NCBI GenBank assembly: GCA_938045435.1
Contig: CALIBA010000275.1
Location: 1-5,008 of the forward strand
DNA length: 5,008 nucleotides
Origin: an uncultured Selenomonas sp.
GTDB lineage: Bacteria > Bacillota > Negativicutes > Selenomonadales > Selenomonadaceae
Direction of reading: 5' to 3'
In this document: one piece after another, positions 1 through 4,845 of the stretch
Layout of the letters: each line of letters begins with the position of its first letter
Numbering within the stretch: the first letter of the stretch is position 1
Notes under the pieces: generated by a model
What the model saw: the letters and a program-made list of their open reading frames with translations, nothing else
The model's database searches: none
Told to the model about the DNA's origin: nothing
Made by a program: the position numbers and the translations under genes

Positions 1-2
1 CC

Positions 3-143
3 ACCACCGCACAGCAGCAGGCGGTCATCGACAAGATGTCCACCCTCCAGGGCACTCGGGGCAATGTTCAACCTGGCGATCAAGGTGGCAGTCATCTCCT
101 TCCTCACAGCCATGAGCAGCAGAATCCTGACAGACTACTGTGA
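3..143 (+). pseudogene. TrbJ-like C-terminal remnant (frame 3)
   Basis: Frame 3 is open from the window edge to a TGA at 141-143. Its first 23 residues, to about base 71, read like a soluble alpha-helical protein: Gln-rich AQQQAVID, then MSTLQGTRGNVQ. That composition resembles the C-terminal helices of TrbJ (VirB5-like periplasmic proteins of the Trb conjugation system), which often carry a G-x-x-GNxQAxQAxNQ-type segment. After base 71 the frame turns into Pro/His/Ser-rich nonsense, while frame 1 becomes clearly TrbL-like. I infer that only the part up to roughly base 71 was coding, and that a deletion or an assembly error joins it to trbL. The family assignment rests on about 20 residues and is weak. 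The alternative is a simple frameshift within a single gene. Confidence 0.35.
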
Positions 144-609
144 GGAATTCGCGACGATTGCGACGGATGAAACGAAGGGCGGCATCATCGGTAATATGCC
201 CGTTCTTATCCAAATGGTTGTGGTGAGCCTCCTGCTGTATCTGCTCATTAAGAAGATCCCCGCCCTTGTGCAGGGGCTTCTCAGCGGTTCTCCATCCCTC
301 TCTGGTGCAAGTATGACGCAGACCGCGAAGAATGTGACCTCCACTGCCGTCGCCACAGGTGCAGCCGTGGCATCTGGCGGAACTACCGTCGCAGCCAATA
401 TGGCAAAGGCTGCTTCAGCTGCTAATGCACAAGCTGGCGGCGGCATGGCAGGTATTGTTGCAGGTGGTCTTGGGGCTGCCGGTAAGGGAGCATCGATGAT
501 GGTGAGAGCAGCGGGAAGAGGAGTATCTAACTTCTCAACACCGGGGAAGGCTGTTGACGTGGGAAAGAAGCTGGCAAACGATTTGTTTGGGTCTAAACAA
601 CACAAATAG
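64..609 (+). CDS. trbL: TrbL/VirB6-like conjugal transfer membrane protein, C-terminal part
   Basis: TrbL/VirB6 proteins are polytopic inner-membrane components of the type IV secretion channel for conjugation. The 181 residues from ATG 64 show a hydrophobic segment (about residues 2-21), a polar loop with TDYCEEF, and a second membrane helix (about 45-64) running into IPALVQGLLSGSPSLSG. That join is typical of the end of the TrbL membrane domain. From about residue 85 the protein is a low-complexity Ala/Gly/Thr tail, also usual for TrbL, ending in a basic LFGSKQHK. TrbL is usually well over 300 residues, so the N-terminal helices are missing. The frame is open to the left edge, but its codons before 64 give an Arg/Pro/Ser-rich string unlike membrane protein. 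There is no convincing Shine-Dalgarno before ATG 64, so this is probably a 5'-truncated gene rather than one with a true start here. A TAG at 607-609 ends it. Confidence 0.75.
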   Translation: MFNLAIKVAVISFLTAMSSRILTDYCEEFATIATDETKGGIIGNMPVLIQMVVVSLLLYLLIKKIPALVQGLLSGSPSLSGASMTQTAKNVTSTAVATGAAVASGGTTVAANMAKAASAANAQAGGGMAGIVAGGLGAAGKGASMMVRAAGRGVSNFSTPGKAVDVGKKLANDLFGSKQHK

Positions 610-635
610 AAGTGTTTGCACAGGGCAATTAAATA

Positions 636-1592
636 TTACAATAAAAAATCCCCGAAAGAGTAAACAATCTGGCGGGGATTTTTGTATGCGGCGCAATGTC
701 TGCGACGGTATTCTTTGGGACTGAGCCAGCCAAGAGTCTCCTTGATGCGGTGTTCGTTGTAGTAGACGATATACTCCTCAATCGCCGTCTTGAGTTCCTC
801 GTAGCTATGGTAAACGCGCTCATAGTAAATCTCTTGCTTTAACAGTCCGAAGAAGTTCTCTATCACACTGTTGCCCAGACAGTTCCCCTTGCGTGACATG
901 CTCTGAAAGATTCTCTCCTCCTTGAGCCTCTTCGTGTATGACTTCATCTGATACGAGTGGAATATACGTCGGTAGGGACAGTCCGCTGTCACACGAATCG
1001 CTTCTTCCAATGCGCTCTGAATTCCCGCTGCAGACGGTGTCTTTCCGATATGGAAGCTGACAATCTCGTTGTTAAACAGATCCATATATGGATCGAGATA
1101 CAGCTTGTGTACGACGGGCTTACCATTATTCTGCCCCCAGTATTTGAATTCACTCGTATCCGTTGTGATCTTTTGGTGTGGGATAGCGGTTTTGAATCTA
1201 CGGCTGAGGAGATTATCCGCTACGATACCGATCGTTCCCTTGTAGGAGCTGTATCTGCGGCTCCTATGCGTAAAGGAGCGTACTTGAAGTTTGAGTTTCT
1301 GTACAATCCGCTGCACTGCTTTACGATTGATCTTGTGTCCGAGATTGCGCAACTGTGCCCAAAGACGCCGATACCCATAATCTTTGTGCTCCTCACGAAT
1401 GGCAAGGATGATCTGCTCCCGCTCGTCCGGCACTTCCGGTTGCGTAAATTTCTTCTGCCAGTACATATAGGTCGCTTTCGGAAAACCTGTGACGGCAAGG
1501 ATGTCTTTCAGCTGAAATTCTCCTCGGAGGCTGCGGACGATCCTTGCCTTTTGCTCTGCATCTTTTCTTGCAGACGCAGCCGCCTGAGTTCT
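636..1592 (-). pseudogene. IS3 family transposase orfB (catalytic domain), second Asp deleted
   Basis: The catalytic half of the transposase, expressed as an OrfAB fusion by -1 frameshifting at 1592-1598. The first codon after the slip is AGA at 1592-1590. In order it shows an HTH_21-like region (EEHKDYGYRRLWAQL, then NRKAVQRIV), the rve integrase core with the first catalytic Asp in KITTDTSEFKYW (codon 1160-1158), and the Glu in SVIENFFGLLKQE (codon 860-858). The second catalytic Asp is absent: the usual HSDQGWQYQ motif reads HSYQ, with the break at 953/954. Restoring DQGWQ would give exactly 35 residues between Asp and Glu, as in DD(35)E, so an in-frame 15-bp deletion is well supported. NCLGN (codon 875-873) replaces the usual NCLDN, consistent with one A-to-G transition. 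The C-terminus, after about EYRRRHCAAYK, decodes the terminator hairpin. The frame is otherwise intact, but the protein should lack strand-transfer activity. Confidence 0.88.
644..683. terminator. Bidirectional intrinsic terminator hairpin
   Basis: A perfect 11-bp inverted repeat pairs 644-654 (AAAAATCCCCG) with 673-683 (CGGGGATTTTT) around an 18-nt loop. With A-runs and T-runs on both sides it can act in both directions: for trbL, which ends 35 nt upstream, and for the minus-strand transposase. It lies inside the last codons of orfB, so the final residues of that protein (after about YKNPRQ) simply decode the hairpin. It may be the original terminator of the trb operon to which a broken IS end was joined, or it may belong to the IS. 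Confidence 0.7.
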
Positions 1593-2068
1593 TTTAAATA
1601 GGCGACCTCGATGCGCAGTCTCAGATTTTCGTCCTGCAGGGCTTTGAGCTGCTGCGCTGTCTCGTCTTGCGGAAGGTCTTGGGGACACTCTTTCATCTTT
1701 CTTGGCATGGTGGGTGCTCTTCCTTTCGGTTTTGGTTTCAGGGCATCCACTCCGCCACTGCGGTACTCCTTTGTCCAACGGACAAGCATGGACGGATTGT
1801 TCAGTCCATGCGCAAGGGCTACGTCCTGATAGGATGCCTCTGTTGACAGATAACATTCTACCGCAAAATGCTTAAATTCGAAAGAGTAGGTTTGCTGTGC
1901 ACGAGAGCGTTTCAGACCATCTTCTCCAAATGCTCGATATGCTTTCACCCAATGTTCGATTTGAGATTCCGTAATCTCATGCCGTTTGGATAAGGCTCTG
2001 TATCCTCCTTGTCCTGCAAGGTATTCCCTTACAATCTTCAGTTTATATTCTGTACTGTATTTTGCCAT
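1508..2068 (-). CDS. IS3 family transposase orfA (DNA-binding subunit)
   Basis: A 186-residue protein starting at ATG 2068-2066, MAKYSTEYKLKIVREYL. OrfA binds the terminal repeats, and when made alone it regulates transposition. There are two helix-turn-helix units: about residues 10-45 (GGYRALSKRHEITESQIEHW) and about 60-105 (YQDVALAHGLNNPSMLVRW). These are followed by a basic linker and a leucine zipper (QQLKALQDENLRLRIEVAYL) that normally mediates OrfA/OrfAB multimerisation. This is a full-length, IS150-type OrfA. Its reading frame stays open upstream into the terminal repeat and the flanking DNA, but the homology and the GGGGG ribosome-binding-like stretch (minus strand of 2076-2080) fix the start at 2068. 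The stop is at 1508-1510, so orfA overlaps orfB by about 85 bp past the slip site. Confidence 0.9.
   Translation of the reverse strand: MAKYSTEYKLKIVREYLAGQGGYRALSKRHEITESQIEHWVKAYRAFGEDGLKRSRAQQTYSFEFKHFAVECYLSTEASYQDVALAHGLNNPSMLVRWTKEYRSGGVDALKPKPKGRAPTMPRKMKECPQDLPQDETAQQLKALQDENLRLRIEVAYLKELRRLRLQEKMQSKRQGSSAASEENFS
1592..1598 (-). promoter_or_regulatory. Programmed -1 frameshift heptamer T TTA AAA
   Basis: On the minus strand the orfA codons TAT-TTA-AAA-GAA contain TTTAAAA, which fits the X-XXY-YYZ slippery pattern. A one-base backward slip there continues as AGA-ACT-CAG and enters the orfB frame without a stop. The frame arithmetic (orfA and orfB differ by -1) and the position just after the leucine zipper agree with the way IS3 elements make OrfAB. 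IS150 and many relatives use A-AAA-AAG instead. No strong downstream pseudoknot or stem was recognised by eye. Confidence 0.6.
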
Positions 2069-2074
2069 TACAAT

Positions 2075-2115
2075 ACCCCCAAAAGTTAGTTCTTCTAAGT
2101 CTAACTTTTGGGGGT
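2075..2115 (-). promoter_or_regulatory. 15-bp hairpin occluding the orfA ribosome binding site
   Basis: Bases 2075-2089 (ACCCCCAAAAGTTAG) and 2101-2115 are perfect inverted repeats around an 11-nt loop. In a minus-strand transcript the 3' arm contains the GGGGG stretch that sits 7 nt before the orfA AUG, so it would be base-paired. Only a transcript that starts outside the IS, or near its very tip, would carry both arms. This matches the known logic by which some elements block transposase translation from readthrough mRNA (established for IS10 and IS50). Its role here is inferred. Confidence 0.6.
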
Positions 2116-2117
2116 CA
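2099..2117 (-). repeat. IS terminal inverted repeat (orfA-proximal end)
   Basis: Read on the minus strand from 2117, the end is TGACCCCCAAAAGTTAGAC, the start of IS150-type elements (TG tip, C-run, AAAAGTT). It lies 31 bp outside the orfA start. The inner part is repeated in inverted orientation at 2075-2089. The partner repeat expected at the other end of the element was not found. Confidence 0.8.
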
Positions 2118-2118
2118 C

Positions 2119-2193
2119 TACACATCGCAGACTCTATTTGCCATCGCCGCCAAGGGTGCTGCGCAGAAGAAGGAACAAGGAAGTACACGCTAG
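2119..2193 (+). pseudogene. 3' tail of an unrecognised gene cut off by the IS
   Basis: Directly outside the IS tip the plus strand is open in frame 1 to a TAG at 2191-2193. It gives about 25 residues ending SQTLFAIAAKGAAQ and KKEQGSTR. The helical Ala-rich stretch and the basic end look like a protein C-terminus, and the stop is followed at once by the ribosome binding site of the next small ORF. I do not recognise the family. Position suggests a gene of the same conjugation operon as trbL, interrupted by the IS. No matching 5' part is seen left of the IS, where trbL ends in its own stop codon. Confidence 0.4.
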
Positions 2194-2208
2194 AAAGAGG
2201 TGAGCATA

Positions 2209-2289
2209 ATGACGGATGAAGAACTCTACGAGATGTTTTGCGGCGATATTGACGATACGCCCGCAGACGATGCGCTGATGGAAGATTGA
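2209..2289 (+). CDS. 26-residue acidic micro-ORF
   Basis: ATG 2209 is preceded by AGAGGTGAGCATA (AGAGG at 2196-2200, 8 nt spacing), a good Shine-Dalgarno, and starts 15 nt after the stop of the truncated gene. The peptide begins MTDEELYEMFCGDIDD and ends ADDALMED. It is strongly acidic (11 Asp/Glu of 26) with one Cys and no basic residue. An intrinsic terminator follows 28 nt after its TGA, so it would be the last cistron of the left-hand operon. I recognise no family. Strong acidity could suit a DNA-mimic or a protein-binding peptide, but that is speculation, and translation itself is inferred from the ribosome binding site and the position only. Confidence 0.45.
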   Translation: MTDEELYEMFCGDIDDTPADDALMED

Positions 2290-2317
2290 ACGAATCTGTG
2301 ACAAGTGAATGATGTGT

Positions 2318-2346
2318 AAAAGCCGGATGTTTTTCGTCCGGCTTTT
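2318..2346 (+). terminator. Rho-independent terminator
   Basis: Stem 2318-2329 (AAAAGCCGGATG) pairs with 2335-2346 (CGTCCGGCTTTT), with one G-T wobble and a loop of five T. The TTTT of the 3' arm forms the short U-tract. It closes the operon ending in the micro-ORF and insulates the partition cassette that follows. The A-rich 5' arm allows some activity on the other strand too. Confidence 0.85.
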
Positions 2347-2370
2347 GTGTTTCTCATCAAATTTTCATGC

Positions 2371-2508
2371 TGTGTACAAAAGACAGGAAAAATTTCCGTT
2401 TCTTGTCCAGTATACTCAATATGAGAAGGATGTGACGGATTTATGAGATAGGCAGTACACACCATGAATAATCCTATCAGAATCACATCCTTTTCCGGAA
2501 GATAGGCA
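2371..2508. promoter_or_regulatory. Repeat-rich control region of the partition operon, candidate parC/operator
   Basis: This non-coding stretch holds several nested repeats. AAGGATGTGA (2426-2435) is the perfect inverse of 2483-2492. Inside it GATAGG (2447-2452) inverts as CCTATC (2473-2478), and GATAGGCA recurs directly at 2447-2454 and 2501-2508. TGTGTAC (2371-2377) inverts at 2455-2461, and a GGAAA-AA-TTTCC dyad lies at 2386-2397. A palindromic AGTATACT at 2409-2416 includes a -10-like TATACT but lacks a good -35. In type II partition systems the ParR-binding centromere usually overlaps the parM promoter, so this is the natural place for it. Function is inferred from repeats and position. 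Confidence 0.5.
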
Positions 2509-2534
2509 AGAGCAAGGACAGAGGAGGAACAGCT

Positions 2535-3689
2535 ATGCATCTTTTAGTGGGAAATGACAACGGGAACGCCGAGCAGGACATGGTGATCAACGGCCGGCGG
2601 ATCAGTGCGCCGAACGTCTTTGCGCGGGTCGGTAAACTGGTGAATCTGGATGAACTGAATCCGGAGCACGTATTAAAACATATCCATGACAATCTCATCG
2701 TCGCTGTGGATGGTGGGATCTACTATGTGGGCGCATATGCACTCACGAGCGGTCAGCGGTGTCGGTCGATTGCCGTCGGAGTTGATAATGACAAAGTGTC
2801 CAGCGATATTGTCTATGTGAATACGCTCGCGCATATTGCAGGGGAGGCAGTTGCCACACGCTATCGGAGCAGCGGAGTCGTCCCCGATACAGGAGAGGCG
2901 CTCAAGGTGCATGTGGATATGGCGACAGCCATCCCCGTGTCCTACTACACGAAGGAAAGAGCAGAGGCGTTTGCTGAGAAGTTTATGTACAAGCAGCATA
3001 CGGTCACCGTGTATGTCGGCGCAAAGGAATATGTCATATTTCTCCAGTTTGATTTTGTCAAGGCGATCCCTGAGGGAGTCACGGCGGCACACGCGTTTAT
3101 ACACCGTCCGGCGCTGATTCATCAGGAAAAGAATCTTTCTGCGGAAACGTTCAAGGCACTGCGCATCCTTCATATCGCCATCGGCGAGGGAACGACGGAG
3201 TTTCCTATCACAACAGGTATTTCCTTTAAGTCCGACTTCATCACGGGGACGCACAACGGCAACGGTCACGCGATTGAGCGGGTGCTGGAGGCCTTTAAGA
3301 AGGATTTCGGGCTGCGGAGTATCACGCGGCAGGATTTCTCTCGTTACGTGCGTGATGTATCGCACAAGTATCACGATGCGGCGATGACCTATTTCATGCC
3401 GGCACTTGAGGATGAGGCTGAGGAAATCCTAACGATGGCAGAGCAGGTGATCTCAAGAGCCAACAACAATGTGGATGTTGTTGCTGTCTATGGAGGCGGT
3501 TCTATCCTGATGCGGGAGGCGCTGGAAAAACGTCTTGCGACGTTCTGCGGGCGGGCAAAGATTGCGCTTGCTTACATCGACGATCCAGATGATGCCGTAT
3601 TCCTCGAGGCAGAGGGGCTAAATGCCTTTATTCGCAGCCCGCTCTTTCAGCTGTTGAGAGAAAAGGCACGGCATGAGGAGAAAGGATAA
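2535..3689 (+). CDS. parM: ParM/StbA-like actin-family plasmid segregation ATPase
   Basis: A 384-residue actin-like ATPase of the ParM/StbA group. Such proteins polymerise with ATP in the cytoplasm and push plasmid copies apart through a ParR-centromere complex. Visible motifs are phosphate-1 VGNDNGNAEQD (5-15), phosphate-2 HIAIGEGTTEF (213-223), the connecting segment with TGTHNGNGHAIERVLEAF (237-254), and the adenosine motif VVAVYGGGSILM (315-326). The last is followed by a C-terminal LEAEGLNAF (357-365), typical of Bacillota members. Length and motif order fit the family. The Asp usual in phosphate-2 (DxGxGTT) is Ala215 here. The start is fixed by GAGGAGG at 2521-2527, seven bases before the ATG. 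It forms an operon with the ParR-like gene 5 nt downstream, whose ribosome binding site lies in the last codons of this gene. The exact subtype (ParM, Alp or another) cannot be told by eye. Confidence 0.88.
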   Translation: MHLLVGNDNGNAEQDMVINGRRISAPNVFARVGKLVNLDELNPEHVLKHIHDNLIVAVDGGIYYVGAYALTSGQRCRSIAVGVDNDKVSSDIVYVNTLAHIAGEAVATRYRSSGVVPDTGEALKVHVDMATAIPVSYYTKERAEAFAEKFMYKQHTVTVYVGAKEYVIFLQFDFVKAIPEGVTAAHAFIHRPALIHQEKNLSAETFKALRILHIAIGEGTTEFPITTGISFKSDFITGTHNGNGHAIERVLEAFKKDFGLRSITRQDFSRYVRDVSHKYHDAAMTYFMPALEDEAEEILTMAEQVISRANNNVDVVAVYGGGSILMREALEKRLATFCGRAKIALAYIDDPDDAVFLEAEGLNAFIRSPLFQLLREKARHEEKG

Positions 3690-3694
3690 CGGCG

Positions 3695-4045
3695 ATGGCA
3701 GAGAAGAATGTGATTGTAAAGTCTGTCTGTTTTCCACGGACAGCGGAATTAGAGGAGTTTGTCGCGAAACAGAAGAATTTCAGCCGGTCGATTTACATCC
3801 TGGTTCAGCAGTCCATTTTTCAACACGGCGGCAAGATTGTTGATGTTTTGGATGAGTACGAAAGCGTTGCCAGAGACATGGTGTTTCGCCGTCAGATCAG
3901 CGAAATCTCTAAAACAATGGAGGAGGAAGAACGGAGAGCGTGTCTCACCGTTAAAAATCCGACGATTCCTGCCGAGGAGGAACACCGGAGGGAAGAACCA
4001 ACGGCATCACAGGGGGATGACAGCATCCCTGAGGGGTACCAGTAA
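3695..4045 (+). CDS. ParR-like small DNA-binding partner of the actin ATPase
   Basis: A 116-residue protein starting 5 nt after the actin gene stop, with AGGAGAAAGG in the end of that gene as its ribosome binding site. The N-terminus reads as a ribbon-helix-helix: a strand around VIVKSVCFP (6-14), then helices TAELEEFVAKQK and SRSIYILVQQSIFQHG (to about residue 45). The middle is charged and probably helical (DEYESVARD to SKTMEEEERR), and the last 30 residues are Pro/Glu-rich and probably disordered. ParR adaptors have this plan: a DNA-binding RHH N-terminus for the centromere and operator, and a variable C-terminus that contacts the filament. Sequence similarity to known ParR is not evident; the role is inferred from fold-like pattern, size and gene order. 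It probably also represses the operon, as ParR does. Confidence 0.65.
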   Translation: MAEKNVIVKSVCFPRTAELEEFVAKQKNFSRSIYILVQQSIFQHGGKIVDVLDEYESVARDMVFRRQISEISKTMEEEERRACLTVKNPTIPAEEEHRREEPTASQGDDSIPEGYQ

Positions 4046-4055
4046 GAGAGGACTT

Positions 4056-4086
4056 GCTGTTGCACAGAAATGTGTGCAGCTTTTTT
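4056..4086 (+). terminator. Rho-independent terminator of the partition operon
   Basis: GCTG (4056-4059) pairs with CAGC (4077-4080). After one bulged T, TGCACA (4061-4066) pairs with TGTGTG (4071-4076), two of the six pairs being wobbles, across a GAAA tetraloop. Six T follow at 4081-4086. It starts 10 nt after the stop of the ParR-like gene. Confidence 0.8.
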
Positions 4087-4088
4087 CT

Positions 4089-4158
4089 CAAAAAGTATAC
4101 TTTTTGGGAGATTGGAAGCCGCTGCTAAAGTTAAATATAGATTTTGACAGAGTTTTGA
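4089..4158. other. Candidate res (resolution) site for the serine resolvase
   Basis: Bases 4089-4106 are an 18-bp perfect palindrome (CAAAAAGTATACTTTTTG) centred on a TA step, 78 bp before the resolvase start. Serine resolvases cut at the 2-bp centre of a palindromic subsite I just upstream of their own gene, then use accessory sites nearby. Two imperfect 12-nt direct repeats, AGATTTTGACAG and AGTTTTGATCGA (4140-4151 and 4152-4163), could be part of an accessory site. Subsite assignment is inferred. Confidence 0.45.
4112..4141 (+). promoter_or_regulatory. Candidate resolvase promoter
   Basis: TTGGAA (4112-4117) and TATAGA (4136-4141), 18 bp apart, make a moderate sigma-70-type match of four of six each. 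It lies between the palindrome and the resolvase gene, so resolvase bound at res would cover it, the usual autoregulation in this family. A consensus TTGACA at 4144-4149 has no -10 partner. Confidence 0.35.
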
Positions 4159-4184
4159 TCGAATGGCAGCAGGGAGGGGATAGC

Positions 4185-4790
4185 ATGAACATCGGATATA
4201 TCCGTGTCTCTGATAAAAGTCAGAATCCTGATCGCCAGATCGAAAAGATGAAAGAGATCGGCATAGAAGAGAGGTTCATCTTTGTGGATCGGCAAGGTGG
4301 AAAAGACTTTTCGCGACCGGCATATCAATCTATAAAGCAGGTTCTCCGTGAAGGGGATCTGCTGTATCTGGACGTGCTCGACCGTTTGGGGCGCAATTAT
4401 GACGGGATCATCAACGAGTGGAAGGATATGACAAGAAATATCGGTGCCGACATTGTTGTACTGGAACAGGAATCTCTGTTTGAAAGCAGAAAGTTCCGTG
4501 AGATGGGCGAACTTGGAAAACTGATGGAAGATCAGTTTTTGAGCTTGCTTAGCTATGTTGTAGCACAGGAACGCGAGAAGATTCGAACGCGGCAGCAGGA
4601 GGGAATCGCGATTGCACGGCGTAAAGGTGTGCGTCTTGGTCGGCCACGGGTCGAAATGACGCAGGAGTTTGTGGATGTGATAGGACGGTGGACGCACGGA
4701 GAAATGACAGCAAGGGAAGCGATGCGCATCTGCAACATGAGTCCGTCAACATTCTATCGTCGTGTAGATGAATTAAAAGGGGAGTCATGA
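4185..4790 (+). CDS. Small serine recombinase (resolvase/invertase family)
   Basis: A 201-residue serine recombinase of normal length for the resolvase/invertase group. The N-terminal catalytic domain begins MNIGYIRVSDKSQNPDRQ with nucleophile Ser9 and Arg7. Arg44 (DFSRPAYQ) and the LDRLGR motif (Asp66, Arg67, Arg70) complete the active site. The long E helix covers about 106-145 (LLSYVVAQEREKIRTRQQEG), followed by the basic GVRLGRPR hinge and a C-terminal HTH (about 160-196, TAREAMRICNMSPSTFYRRV). All catalytic residues are present, so it should be active. The frame is open far upstream, but AGGGAGGGG (4171-4179) and the family N-terminus fix this start. With no Tn3-type transposase in view and a partition operon next to it, it most likely resolves plasmid multimers. 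An invertase role cannot be excluded, though no inverted site pair is seen here. Confidence 0.9.
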   Translation: MNIGYIRVSDKSQNPDRQIEKMKEIGIEERFIFVDRQGGKDFSRPAYQSIKQVLREGDLLYLDVLDRLGRNYDGIINEWKDMTRNIGADIVVLEQESLFESRKFREMGELGKLMEDQFLSLLSYVVAQEREKIRTRQQEGIAIARRKGVRLGRPRVEMTQEFVDVIGRWTHGEMTAREAMRICNMSPSTFYRRVDELKGES

Positions 4791-4845
4791 GCACCAGGAT
4801 ATTTTAGTATCTGAAGCTTGATCATATCTAGTGCGCCTCTTTGAA

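Larger units (their letters stand above)
636..2117 (-). mobile_element. IS3 family (IS150-type) insertion sequence, one end unresolved
   Basis: A minus-strand element encoding overlapping orfA and orfB in the -1 relation characteristic of IS3 elements. The promoter-proximal end is sharp: reading leftward from 2117 it begins TGACCCCCAAAAGTTAGAC, a typical IS150-group terminal repeat starting with TG. At the other end, bases 600-690 hold no matching repeat, and I find no short direct repeat flanking the element (right flank CTACAC). The left limit given is just the orfB stop; the true end may be anywhere from about 610 to 690. The missing repeat, with the catalytic deletion in orfB, argues that this copy is dead. 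Confidence 0.85.

Noticed and set aside
135..605. 156-codon minus-strand open frame opposite trbL
   Set aside because: Pro/Ala-rich mirror of the Ala/Gly tail of TrbL; no start signal.
957..1601. 214-codon plus-strand open frame inside the IS
   Set aside because: It lies antisense to orfB, whose motifs and frame are clear; no ribosome binding site or recognisable family.
2069..2188. 40-codon N-terminal extension of orfA
   Set aside because: It reads through the IS terminal repeat into flanking DNA; OrfA homology starts at MAKYSTEYK.
2673..3374. 233-codon minus-strand open frame under the actin gene
   Set aside because: Antisense shadow of a gene with clear ParM-family motifs; composition is Arg/Cys-rich and not protein-like.
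4144..4149. Consensus TTGACA as a -35 box for the resolvase
   Set aside because: No -10-like hexamer lies 15-19 bp downstream, where the ribosome binding site already begins.
3759..4184. Upstream extension of the resolvase frame (343 codons in total)
   Set aside because: It overlaps the ParR-like gene and runs through the terminator and res-like palindrome; the family N-terminus and a strong ribosome binding site are at 4185.
4131..4697. 188-codon minus-strand open frame opposite the resolvase
   Set aside because: Antisense to a gene with a complete catalytic set; His/Leu-rich with no recognisable domain.
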